Shown one piece after another: positions 35,148-46,118 of a stretch of DNA of 64,000 nucleotides. This stretch comes from Pezicula radicicola (lineage: Eukaryota > Ascomycota > Leotiomycetes > Helotiales > Dermateaceae). Both the position numbers and the translations under genes were made by a program. Each line of letters opens with the position of its first letter. The first letter of the stretch is position 1. The notes beneath the pieces are model-generated. The model ran no database searches. It worked only from the letters and a program-made list of their open reading frames with translations, and had not been told where the DNA came from. The stretch lies in the NCBI GenBank assembly GCA_003008705.1, contig PDUO01000003.1, forward strand, positions 1,062,793-1,126,792. Direction: 5' to 3'.

Positions 35148-36692
35148 TTTGGAGGGGCCATGACTTGCTAATGTCGGGGTATGGAATGTTGCTCGTCCTG
35201 GAAGGTATTGCAATCGATAATTTATTAGGAATTCCCCTCTTTCTACTGATTGGTGAGTACAGGCTATTCTCACTGTAGGGCATGACCAACAAATAGTATC
35301 GGGCTACTACCTAACTCGACGATTTGTTCTCCTTCTCCTGCTACTGATAGCATTCTCGGATCATCTTGTCGCGGATGGTTTCAATCCAAAGGTTGTCCTG
35401 TTCGAGATTCTACATGCCATCATGTATGCTACTTGCGGTGCAACGTGTGGTATTTACAGCGAGGGAGACCTAATTTCCTGCTCAATACTTTTATTACTTA
35501 ACACGATCTTTCGTACCTACCTACCTTAGAGTATGGAAGAGAGTACGGAAGTACGATCACCGCCCCCTTGGTCTTTTCAAATTCGTACAAACTGAGTTTG
35601 GGACAACTTAAAAAGTCATCATTCCCTATTTCTTAAGCAAACGCTCGAAGTTGTAAATACTTTATACAACCCGGCCGTACCAGCTTACACAACACGGAAA
35701 ACTTGACAAGAATAGCTCTCAAAAATCATATATGAGTTAAGTACTCGTAAGATGGGCATTCAAGATGATTAGAAATACCTTGTACCCTTTTGTACTGATG
35801 AGGTGGATGTGGCGTATTCAGGGGTCTTGAAAATTGTGATGTCACCACGGGTACGTGGGGTCGGAAAACGTGGAGTTGCTTGCGCATCTACAGCTTGAAA
35901 CCGCATTTGCTGATTCGCAGACACTAAAGTGACAAGTCCATCGTAGCCATCAGAATTCGATACCGGTACAATAATTTCCAAAGTAATTTATGATCTAGAG
36001 TGATGGTTCAGGGTTCGAGCCTCCATCCCGAAATGGAAAAAGATCATGGGACTGCATCGACGATCAGCATCACTGACCTCATCGGGCAGCAGAAACAGAT
36101 ACACCAGACCACACAGACACCAGCAGGACCATCCACACCGCCACTTATTTCAATACTCGATGGCTTTTCATTCGCTCCTACGACAACCGAGTATCTGTGA
36201 GGCAGGGGAATAGCAAATTACCAGGGCGAAGAACGAATAATAGCCCCAACGTTCGACTAGGAGACCATCTCGACAAGACGGAGTTTGTGCCCTTAATATA
36301 TAGATTATGTCGTGAACCAAGCAAAACGGTGGCGGGGCATTAGCTCTATTGGATCATCGAAAGCTAGAGTATGATGAAGTTTGCCATGATGGTGCTAGGT
36401 TACAAAGAACTACCCTCAGTCTCTTCCTCCCCTTCTATCTTGCAACACTTTATGCTCTCACCGCGTTCTGTTTGTGTTACACCTATTCTGTTTGCTATTG
36501 ATTCCTCGTACTACCGTTGCGTTGTACTTGACATCTTAAGGATAAACGTCTACACATTCCTCAAGAAACTCCACTTTCCAAGAACCTCAAACCACGACGA
36601 CACAACCCTCAACCTTCATCCAACATCCATCGAATTCAAAACCGCACTTGCCACAAACTCATCCAGAAAGTTACCATCAAAAACCACCTACA
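35148..36692. other. 1.5-kb gap, no supported gene
   Basis: This is mixed AT-rich sequence. A minus-strand frame (35769-35981) and a plus-strand frame (36000-36200) are open but start without ATG or lie in no known family. The pyrimidine-rich stretch 36400-36690 looks like the leader of the gene at 36693. Confidence 0.4.
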
Positions 36693-37250
36693 ATGGTCAA
36701 GAACCCACTCCCATTTGATCCCCGGCCTTCCAAAGCCCACCCGGGACACCGTCAAAAACGCCGCGAACTCGAAGCCAACCATCCCGCCTTCAACAGCAAA
36801 GATGCATATATTAAAGCTGGTCTAATGGCTCTCATGGCTGGCATAGCTCTATTTCCCTGGGAGAAGAAGCACCAAGAACACGACGATAAGATTCGTGAGG
36901 AAGAGAGAGATAGAAGGAGGAGTAAGGAAGGTGGGGAGCGAAGGAGGAGGAGAAGAAGTTATGATGACTTTGAAGACAGGGGATACGGGAGGGATGATAG
37001 AAGGAAGAGTATGGGGGGTTGGGAGAGGGTTGGGAGAGAGGAGGCTGGTTATTATGCGGATGACCATTATGATGATAGGAGGTCGAGGAGGAGAAGGAAC
37101 GATAGGGATTACGAGTATGTTGATGGGTATTCGCATGCTGGTGGTAGTGAGAGAAGTGGGAGTAGTAAAGTCAAGAGGGATGCTGATGGGCAACGGAGAT
37201 CGAAGGATGGTGGCCGACATCCGGATGACTTGAAGCATGAGCTTGTTTGA
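36693..37250 (+). CDS. Unknown Arg-rich protein with one membrane helix, 185 aa
   Basis: I chose the ATG at 36693 (MVKNPLPFDPRPSKAHPGHR); the frame upstream is leader sequence. Residues about 36-54 are hydrophobic (YIKAGLMALMAGIALFPWE), a likely single membrane span. The rest is very rich in Arg, Asp, Glu, Gly and Tyr with RS-type and RRRR runs (ERRRRRRSYDDFEDRGYG). No catalytic domain is seen. The arrangement of a short conserved head, one helix and a charged tail recurs in small conserved ascomycete proteins. Function unknown. Confidence 0.65.
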   Translation: MVKNPLPFDPRPSKAHPGHRQKRRELEANHPAFNSKDAYIKAGLMALMAGIALFPWEKKHQEHDDKIREEERDRRRSKEGGERRRRRRSYDDFEDRGYGRDDRRKSMGGWERVGREEAGYYADDHYDDRRSRRRRNDRDYEYVDGYSHAGGSERSGSSKVKRDADGQRRSKDGGRHPDDLKHELV

Positions 37251-38452
37251 ATTGGTATCGGGCTTTCGCTCCCAGTATGGCAAGTCTGGAGAAAATCTCG
37301 AAAGCCGCGACACCTTGTGGAGTTTTAACGATTGATCAATACGATATTATAATACCTGCAAAACGGATAGATTGGAAAATAGCCACCGCATTTCTGCAGT
37401 CAGGAGTTCCAGGAGTCACTTTCAAATGCTTTTGCTTCAAGGGGTTCTGCTTTCATGGAGTAGTTTCCTATTGGGTTATGTGCTTAAAAAAGATAATCTC
37501 TATGTATGATATGATAAGGATGTGCCGGTGGTGCAAATTGAATTCATTTCTAACCATAATTCACTCGACCCCCTCGCTTACGGTGCAACCCCACTAACCG
37601 AATTGCTGCTTATACTTACCATAAACCTTAAGCCAACACATAAAAATAAACTAAAGAAAGTCTGAAGTGCAAGAACTTTCTTAACAGCATTCAAGTAATG
37701 AAAAAAAATGAAATGAAGAAAGAAAAGGAAGAAAAAGGCAAAACAATACAACATCAAATACCTCATAAGAGGAAATGGACGATCAAGATATGTACCCAAA
37801 ACCGATTGTTAGTTAGTTTTTCAAACCACCATAGTGTGAGATCATCGCCAAAGTCCGTCCTGGACCCCTAGCTCACGGAGGCGTTCATTAGTACAGAATT
37901 CATTATTTGAATATTTATGTACCTCTCGGGGACTTTCGGTTAGGGGGGATTACTTAATTCCGAAAGAATATTCAGCACGTATCATTATGTCACACCATAA
38001 GAAGTATTTTAGAGTTAGCTCTTAGAGGATATAGTAATATATTTGGAATATTTACGTAGCAGACAATAATTCTAATTATGGAGACCAAGCTGAGTGGTTT
38101 AAAACCTGAGCTTCAGGGATATTCTATTCCTTGAGTACCTAGACCCTTTAGATACTCCCAATGATCCAGCTGGCTCAAGTAGCACAAAGTGGATATGTGA
38201 GGTCTCGCGTCTTGCTTGCTACATAACGCGATAATGTAATGATGAATGTTGTAGAAATCAGCATCGCTTATAACCGAGCTTGGCATGGTCATTTTACCCG
38301 AGTAAAAAGACATTGACAAATATACGAAGCATAACTAGCAAGATAACACTCAAAGCAAAAGAATGCGATTCAACAAAAAACAGCCTTGGCCGTAAAAACT
38401 TAAAGCCCAAAATTCAGAGCTAAATCCAAATCCACCACAAACCCCACAACCA
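37251..38452. other. Convergent gap
   Basis: This is 1.2 kb of 3' flanks and AT-rich sequence, with A-rich runs near 37690-37740 and a T-rich strand opposite. A tRNA-like D-arm at about 38085 has no matching acceptor stem. No gene is supported. Confidence 0.4.
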
Positions 38453-40793
38453 CTACTTCCTACCCCCACCCAACTTCCCAATAAAAGCCTCACTCCCAGG
38501 ATCCCTCCCCAAAAACTCCCTAAGTCCCTCAAATTGAGGTCTACTCCCCCCTCTCTCCAAAATCCCATACCTATACCTTCTCCCAACCTCCTTATCCACC
38601 GTTCTCCCCCCAAAACCCTCCTCACTCAAAAACAAATCCGTAGCTACCGATTCAGCATAAATATATCCGTAATAAGTAGCTCCAAATTTCCCAAACATGT
38701 GTTGAAATTTCGCATTGTTGTTTCCCCAGTCTTTACCTGGGAGACCATGTAGTTTTGTTATGTCCTGGCGGAGGCTGTTGTAGAGGATTGTGGGGTTTTG
38801 AGAAAGGGCCACGTTATGGGTTGTACAGTTGTGGACTGTTAGATCCCAGATTGTGAGGAATACTGGGGGAACGTTTGTTAGTCTTATAGTAATGACAGTA
38901 TTCAGCAAACAAGAACTCTTAAATTAATATGAAAAGGGTGGAAGATCAAATTAGAATACATGGTGTACGAACCTTGTTGGAGGTGCAGAAGTGCTTGACC
39001 TTGTGCTCGTGAAGCAACAATAGAATCAGCCAACGAATCCGGGATTTGTTCTGGTGGCGCTTCAACTTCCTTATTCTCATTACTCAAACCACCTTCCTGC
39101 TGTGCCTTTACCTTCCAATCTCGCATATATTCCGGTTTGAGATATGTATAGTGGCGACCCAAAACTCTAAGTTGTTCCGGATCCCAAAACCAGTTATCCA
39201 ATATCTTGCTATGGATTTTTAGAAAGTCGTTTTCTAGGTTTCCGTGTGAAGAGGAATACTTGGTGCGTGTTACCATGTTACGGAATCCTTGGCCTAGTTC
39301 GTGGAAGAGAGAAATCACGTCTCGGTGTTTGAGTAGGCTTGGTTTGGTCGGTGTTGGGGAGGGGCAGTTTAGGACCATTGCTGAGGAGGGGTAGTGTCTT
39401 GCTCCGTTAGTATTGGTGAAACCCTGTTTTATGTATAGTTAGTGTTGTTTCGTATTAGGATGTTGAAGGGGGTTCTTACTGGTTGGAGAAGGTAGTGTCC
39501 TCCGTGCCCACGCTTGAATTCTCGCGGGTAGAGATCAATATAGATATAACCGAGAAAACCACCACCTTCCTGTTCATCGTCCCAGATACTATAGATCCTC
39601 ACATTTTCTTCCCAGGTCCATGAAGTTCCTTCACTACTTTCGGGGATATGCTCCTTCGGTATCTCCAGAACTCGTACCCCCAAAAGCTGCTCGAAAACCC
39701 TGAGAATTCCTTGCAATGTCGTTTCCAACGGGAAATACTTGGAAACCTCGGTGTGATTATATGAAAGCGTCTGTTCACCCAGTCGTGCCTTGTAGTACGG
39801 AGCATCCCACAAATATAGTCGCTCATCATCCGAAGTCTCTAGCCCACGAGCTTTGAGGTCCTTCTTTTTCAAGTCCAATAACTCAGCAATCTCCGCCTCC
39901 GCTCTGGGAGTCAACATTCTCTGAAGATCATCAAGAAAAGCGCTGACATTCTCAGGTGTTTTAGCCATCAGATCATCCAGTTTGAAAGCAGCATAGCTTG
40001 AGAATCCAAGTAATCGAGCCATCTCATCCTTCAAAATAAAAAGTTGCTTCATCGGCTCAACATTATTATTGCATCTGTTTTCAGCCGCAACAAACACAGC
40101 TTTTCTTGTCTCTGAATTTTCAGCAAATTGTGCAGTAGCAACAAGTTCAGGCGGTTTGAAAGTATGCCAAAGTTTACCCTCATTCTCGTCTTCGCCTTTC
40201 TTGAAATTCTCCAAGATGTCATCCGGGACGCCTTTTAGTTGTTCTCGAGTTAACCAAATGCCGCCTCTTTCTTCATTGAAGTTTAACTGGCATTCCCGTG
40301 CGGCTGCACTAATTTCCTTACGTACGACTTCGAAGCGATCTCTGTTTGAACCAGCTGGAATACCTAAACCATGTTCAATGTATTTCCGATGTAATTTTCG
40401 AAGGTAATATTGTGATTCAGGGTCCAATGTCTCGTTTCTCTTCATCACTGCATCCACAAGTTTAAAGACATCTTCGCGCATATATTCATCGACTGTAGCG
40501 TCTTCAAATATCTTCCTGGAGTGAGCTGCTGCTTCGCGTAGACCTTTGGATGGTGATACTGAGTTGAAGAAACGAAGCATTGGTCCTTCTTGTGATTTGG
40601 TATTCTCATCGTTGATGATTGGTAGAATTACGTTGTTGAATGTGGCTTCTTCTGGTTTGATTGTGGCGACAAGGTTATCTTGTACTTGAAGAGTTATTGC
40701 AATGTATCTTTCTGCCTTGCTGATGATTGTCTCTGGGACTGTTGGAAATTCTATGAGGGGCTGAGGTGGTGTTTTATAATTTGTGGTGGCCAT
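38453..40793 (-). CDS. M3-family metallopeptidase homolog (MepB/thimet type) lacking zinc ligands
   Basis: Exons 39480-40793, 38973-39423 and 38453-38862 (introns 56 and 110 nt) give 724 residues, the full length of fungal thimet oligopeptidase-like proteins. The helical N-terminal lobe, the YIYIDLYPREFKRGHG segment, HYLLQPGFTNTNGARHYPSS and YYGYIYAESVATDLF are all family landmarks. In active members the zinc site is HExxH plus a Glu in DFVEAPSQ. Here it reads FHELGQGF (His479, Glu480, but Gln483 in place of the second His) and DFLKIHSK (Lys507 in place of Glu). Two of three zinc ligands are therefore changed, while the frame is intact. It is probably cytosolic. Peptide binding without cleavage is inference. 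Confidence 0.88.
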
Positions 40794-41694
40794 GTTGAAA
40801 GAGGATAGGTAACGCTTCACTTCTTGCTGAAGTACGTTCTGGACAGAGAGGGTATGGACAAATCAAGGCACACACACACACACATATATATATAGTAAAT
40901 TGGTTGCGTACATCGGAGTCGTGTCTATTGATGTTGATATTAAACGGCATCTTCAAAAGGTTGACCGATGATATTTTTTCTTGATTTCGTTGAACGGTAT
41001 TCCCGAAATGGACGCCGCTGACTGCAGGAAAGGGGGGTCTTAGCGCGAAGGCAGGGGTGCAATTCCGTGCTCGCTAAAACACTGAGTGCACCAAGTATGA
41101 GGTGCTTATAGACGTATCAGGGGTGGTTTTCTTTTATAATGAATAAAAAATTATAGTTTCAACAACCTGCATACGGACTGCTACGGAAGATGTGAAAGGA
41201 GAAGAAGTACCCTGTATGATTTGAGCGACATAGTCCGGCTGTGGAAATAGCTTAGGAGAATGTGTGAGAATCCAAACACTAGCCATAGAATCTCCGGCGA
41301 GTGTAGTATCTAAACTCCTATATTCTAAAGAATGCTTATATCTTAGAAACTGGATCATTAAAGACCTTCCACTTCTACCGACTCCTAATACTTGTACGGT
41401 GCGACATTATGGTTTAGACTCTGACGACTAGGCCGGCTTTGAAATCTTAAATATCTGCACTTATTTATTAATGAGCGTCAACTGTGATTCGACCGGACGA
41501 CTCCAATGGCCAACTGTATTTGCCTAGGCATAAAATATGCTCTCTTGTAATGATTAAAAATTTGCATATCCCCACTACCTGGTAGTGATTGTCAATCCGC
41601 ACATCACAAGAGGAATAGCAATAAGAGCGGAATAGCAATCAATAAATACAACTAGCTAAACTAATAGATAGGAGGTAGCGACATGAACTTTGCT
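40794..41694. other. Gap with microsatellite
   Basis: This is the upstream region of the M3 homolog and 3' flank of the next minus-strand gene. A CA/TA microsatellite lies at 40869-40895. The frames seen (40774-40956, 41134-41358) have no ATG support or similarity. Confidence 0.4.
40869..40895. repeat. CA/TA dinucleotide microsatellite
   Basis: About eight CA units followed by six TA units, located about 75-100 bp upstream of the M3-homolog ATG, probably in its leader or core promoter. Confidence 0.8.
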
Positions 41695-43497
41695 TCAGAC
41701 TTTGCCCGCAACCTTCTTCTGCTCCGCCAACCATACATTTGCAATCTGTTCATGAGTACAAAATTCGACAGCATCGCCAAATCCTTGCAACCATTGCACA
41801 ACACGTTCCGCCATACCTATTATATGTGCCATGCCGCTAGTATCTGGGTGCATTAGAATTGGAAAGATGAAATCAGCAGATTCAGATCCCTCCTTGCTGT
41901 TGTTCCATAGCCACATAAATTTATCTTTCCACATTTGTTCTACAACGCGAGTTGACACATAGCCCATGCTGTTAGCGAGATGTGGAAGATACTGTAGTGG
42001 CATCATATCTTCATTATACCAGCCGCATGGGATCTCGACCAGAGGGTGCAAGCCATCTGGATAGGACTGAGATGCGATTGGAGTCGGCTGTAGCCAGGAG
42101 GAGGCTGGTTGAGAGAAGTCAATTGTCTTGATCGGTGGATCACTAGGTGTGAAATAGGGTTGCGAGTCATGGTGCATAAGTGACGTGTCGTAAAGGAACT
42201 CGTGTTGACGAAGAAGTTTGACTGTCGTTTCCCTAATCGTATACATAGGGGCCCGGTACCCGCGAGGTTCCTTGCCGACGAGTTTAGTGGCGACATCGAT
42301 ACACTTGAGCAAAACATCCTGCTCTTGTTCTTCTGTCATCTGATAAATTCCTTCGTGCGAGTATCCATGAAGACCAACTTCAGCCCCGGATTCGACGACC
42401 GCTCGAGCTGTTTCCGGGAACGTCTCGATTGTGTGGCCAGGAATAAACCAAGTGACCTTATCAGCAATACTATACTTCTTCAACAAGCTAAGTAGACGTA
42501 CTGCACCAACTTGTCCGGCAAAAATACCAGAGCTATAGTCGGCCATGTTGTTATCAGGATGGCAACCGGTTCCAAGCCAATGCGAAACAGCGTCAAAATC
42601 AAAGGATAGAGCGACCTTGACTCGACGGTGACGATTGGAAGAGATTGTTTGCGGAATAGTAGTCAAGACTCCACCAGATGGTTTCTCTTCGCCGCTAACC
42701 TGGTACTCGCAATCGGTGGGCATTCCCCCATTGACTGGCGCCATATCTTGTGGACAAGCGCTCATAACGACTATGAGATCTGTTTCTGCTTTCAGTATGA
42801 CATATTGTCCCTGCTCGCTGGTAGGGGTTCTGATGTCCAGTTCCCCACGATGATCAATTGCAACATTCATGAAGAGATTCAATGGGTCTGGGACCCAATC
42901 GTCTGCGATATGAAAATCGGGAAAGTTATCCTTCAAGGCCTGATTTTCAAGTGTCAGCAGTACTACAATATGGTATAGATCTTGAACGAGGGTAACAACC
43001 TTATGCATGTTATCAGTGCAATTATCGTGGTAGCCATCATATCCTTGCATCCGATATCTCTCTGCATCGCAAGCCGACCTGGACGTTCTCAGAGTTAGCA
43101 ATACTTCTTTCAGGTGGAATTAAGAGCGGAAGACTTGATTCATGACTTTTGACATATATTCCAACCTCTAGAGTCATGTCTTAAAGCTCATAACACAGTG
43201 CAGATAGGAAAATTCAGCTCAGAGAATGTCCTCACCAGAGAATGTCATGAACACCCCTTGTGGTATCCTCGGTCAAAGTCAAGATAGATTTCCTTTGTGT
43301 GCTATACAACTTGTCGCCCTTGGAGAGGGACACTTTTAAAAGGATGGTTCTTGTGTGCACCATGGACAGAAAATCATGAGGATCGCTAGCATTGAAAGCC
43401 CAAAAATCCACAACCTGCTTGCCATAGCTGTTACACACTTTAATATCTTGACCCTTTTTGACAGAGAAGGCGACCGCTTTGCGTGCTGGTATAACAC
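41695..43497 (-). CDS. DUF1989 (urea carboxylase-associated) domain fused to polysaccharide deacetylase domain
   Basis: Located exons are 43236-43497 and 41695-43078 (157-nt intron); the first exon with the ATG is not certain. One weak candidate is an ATG at 43737 with a GTGAAG donor. The N-terminal half is a DUF1989 domain: IPARKAVAFSVKKGQ, YGKQVVDFWAFN, GYHDNCTDNMHK, PDPLNLFMNV and SACPQDMAPVNGG. The C-terminal half is a NodB-type deacetylase of the HpPgdA/PuuE-like branch: SFDFDAVSHW (metal Asp), WFIPGHTIETFPE, HGYSHEG (two metal His), YRAPMY and MHPDTSG (catalytic His). Neither a signal peptide nor carbohydrate-binding domain is seen, so a small cytosolic substrate such as a ureide is more likely than chitin. 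That is inference. Confidence 0.85.
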
Positions 43498-44103
43498 CTA
43501 TTGTGGGGAGTTTTAGAATTTGAAGAAGATATATTCAGTTTGAGGACACTTTGATTGAAATAGGGATTGATGCAGAGGGGTAGGAAAGGCTGCAACGCAC
43601 AACAATAATGTTCAGAAGGTAAATGTAATTATATATTCCAATGATTCTGGATGTAGTCCAGAGTCGGCTTGTCCGACGGCCGTCGGTACGGATGGTTATG
43701 AGACGCCTACTTCACTCGCCGCCAACAACAACCCCATCCTTAATGCTATCTATCCTACTACCTATCTCCCTGCAACTGTCACAAATAAGCGGGTGCGGTC
43801 GCAATTCAATACCTTCCAATCACTTTAGCACCGCAACACAGGTGTGTGTCTATCTTTCACTACGAAACACTTCGTATCGCAATCGGCGTGTTCCCATCCC
43901 ACAACAGCGCCCTTCACAAGACATAACACAAGTCGCGATGACTTGACTTCCATTTTGTTTGATACCTTTCATTGAATATCACTACAAGTCCAGACTAAGA
44001 TATATTTCCTGCTGTCCATCTCTTTCCATGAAGTTCACAGGAGGACTAGAAAATCAAATCCTGTAAATCTGCACTCTTTTTCTACCCCGCCAAACGCTCA
44101 AGT
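43498..44103. promoter_or_regulatory. Divergent region, deacetylase fusion and serine dehydratase
   Basis: This 606-bp gap should hold the missing first exon of the DUF1989 fusion and both promoters. GTCCGACGGCCGTCGGTAC (from 43670) contains a 12-bp palindrome, CCGACGGCCGTCGG, that could bind a dimeric Zn2Cys6 regulator. The 43641-43946 frame is not called. Confidence 0.45.
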
Positions 44104-45233
44104 ATGGGCTCAAATACACAGCCATCGCCCATTCCTTGGGTTGAGACACCTTGTACAAGGTCTGCAGCACTCTCGCAAAAGGCAGGATGGTAAGTATTGC
44201 TTCGATGGAGCCAATACAAGCCCCGCAGGTCAATTGCGACTGACGGAAAGTCGGCAGCAACATCTATCTCAAGCGCGAATACCTTCAGCCCTCAGGCTCC
44301 TTTAAGTCGCGAGGCATAGGGAACCTTATGGCCAAAGCGATTCTTCAACACGGGCCCTCTAAACCCATACATTTCTACTGCTCGTCTGGTGGGAACGCAG
44401 GTCTGGCTTGCGCAACGGCCGCCATGTCCCTTGGACGTCCAGCGACCATTGTGGTACCTATGAGCACTTCTGCTCTCATGTGCGACAAATTACGGACACT
44501 GGGAGTAGAATTGCTTCAAATTGGCATGCATTGGGTCGAGGCAGATACACATGTGAGGGAGCAATTACTAGCCAAGGACGAGAATGGGGTCTATGTACCA
44601 CCATTTGATCATCCTGACGTATGGGAGGGCAACGGCAGCTTGATAGACGAAGTAGAAAAACAAATGATCGGAAATGGAGGTTATGATGCTGTCGTCTGCA
44701 GTGTTGGAGGTGGGGGACTGTTCTGTGGCCTTATGGAGGGGCTTGACCGGCATGGACGTCTAGATGGTGCTAATAAACGAGGAAAAGGAGTCAAAGTTCT
44801 CACCATGGAGACAGAAGGAACATGCTCCCTGGCAACCTCGCTCCAAGAAGGCAAACTCGTCCGTTTGCCAGGAATAACTGGCATTGCCACGAGTCTGGGT
44901 GCAACACAAGTGGCAGAAAAGGCATTCAAGTGGGGCCAGAGGCCTGAAGTCACTTCTTGCGTATTTACTGACGCGGAAGCTGCTATGGGATCCATTGAAT
45001 TTGCAGACGATGAGAGAATTCTCGTGGAAGCCGCGTGTGGAGTTAGTATGGCGCCAGCTTACAACAATACTTTGAAAACAGTATTATTTTCCAAGGATAC
45101 AGCTGAGCAGTTCCGACAGAGGAGTGTTGTGCTTGTCGTTTGTGGAGGGAGTAATGTGACCTTAGGTGTTCTGGAAGCTTATAGACAAAAGTACGCAGGT
45201 GATGAAGTAATGTTGAGCAGATGGGGAAAATAG
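44104..45233 (+). CDS. L-serine/L-threonine dehydratase (PLP fold type II)
   Basis: This enzyme uses pyridoxal phosphate to turn serine or threonine into pyruvate or 2-oxobutyrate and ammonia. Exons 44104-44189 and 44258-45233 give 353 residues. The junction restores AGCNIYLKREYLQPSGSFKS, which includes the PLP lysine in SGSFKSRG. The phosphate-binding loop is SSGGNAGLA, and a second glycine loop CSVGGGGLFCGL follows. VCGGSNVTL near the end holds the serine that contacts the pyridine ring. It lacks the C-terminal ACT domain of biosynthetic threonine deaminase (Ilv1), so a catabolic role (yeast Cha1-like) is likely. It is probably cytosolic. Confidence 0.92.
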
Positions 45234-45289
45234 AAGTCTTGTGCACGGCACAGCGTTGATAGATAGACCTCTTACAAACCCGTCTTCAT

Positions 45290-46118
45290 TTAGATCTGTC
45301 TAACATAAACTGATTCTCTATATCCCTCAACAGCAAACCTCTTTTCCAACGCTCCTAGCCTTTCATGCCCCAGAAACCCCTCAAAAACCAACTCAATCTC
45401 CCCAAAATAATTCGGCCCTTCCTCCACCTTTACAAACCCAAGACTCTCAAAAAGATAAATGCTTTTCTCATTCTTACTCCCAATTTTAACCTTCAACTGC
45501 AGTAATTTCATTCTCCCGCCATCTTTTCCTTGCTCCTGCGATTTCCTAAATTCTTCTAATATAGAATCGAGATGAGAGTGAATATACCGCAAGAACGTTA
45601 AAACAGCAGCTCTCCCAAACCCTTGTCTCCGAGCAGAAAGAGGCGCAATCATTAATTCCAGCTCGCCAATACACCCTTCAGGGTCTTCATCCGCAGGCGA
45701 CAGAAACAAATTGACATCCCCGATCATTCGATCTGGTGCGTCACAGAATCCTTCTTTAGTTTCCGAGGATGTTGTAGGCTTACAAGCGATGAATGTTAAT
45801 TTATCAGAGTCGTTACGCCAACTAGCTTGCATGGAGTATTCTTCTTCAAGGGAAAGTGGCTCTGAGGCTGTTGTTTGTTGGATTTCCTGGATATTATTTT
45901 GGTTAGCTTGAGAGTTTAAGAAGAAGCGAGCTAGGAGGGATATCGAACTTCATCTTTCATCCATTCGTGGTAGGTTATCACGTGGGATTTCTCGTAGGGT
46001 ACGAGGAGGATTGAGGAGGTTGATAGTGCTGGAAGGGAACTGTCAGTCTGAGTAATGTAGGAGATCTCGTGAGGCATTGTGGTAAGGTGCTCATACCAGT
46101 GTCCTTGTTAACTAACAT
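45290..46118 (-). CDS. NAT9: GNAT acetyltransferase, NAT9 type
   Basis: Exons 46097-46118, 45949-46028 and 45290-45886 close to 232 residues. The joined start reads MLVNKDTALSTSSILLVPYE, then HVITYHEWMKDEEIQQTTAS and EPLSLEEEYSMQASW, which is the N-terminal signature of the N-acetyltransferase 9 family. The acetyl-CoA loop is MIAPLSARRQGFGRAAVL (R-x-x-G-x-G/A form), and the end SLGFVKVEEGPNYFGEIEL matches the last GNAT strands. Exon 1 is 22 nt. In animals NAT9 acts on tubulin-related substrates; the fungal substrate is not established. The gene is convergent with the serine dehydratase, only 56 bp apart. Confidence 0.88.

Noticed and set aside
35769..35981. 70-codon minus-strand frame with coding-like composition
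   Set aside because: Starts at a TTG, no upstream exon with an ATG that fits, no recognised family.
36001..36035. GGTTCAGGGTTCGAGCCTCCATCCC resembles a tRNA T-arm
   Set aside because: No matching acceptor stem, D-arm or anticodon arm upstream; the fragment stands alone.
36371..36718. 115-codon frame upstream of the Arg-rich membrane protein
   Set aside because: Overlaps the leader and start of the better-supported gene in another frame; composition is that of untranslated pyrimidine-rich leader.
38080..38160. GCTGAGTGGTTTAAAAC resembles the D-arm of a tRNA-Leu or tRNA-Ser
   Set aside because: The 5' GGAGACC has no complement at the 3' end and no T-loop follows at the right distance.
43641..43946. 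101-codon plus-strand frame between the deacetylase fusion and serine dehydratase
   Set aside because: No recognisable protein; lies in a divergent promoter region and probably overlaps the missing first exon on the other strand.
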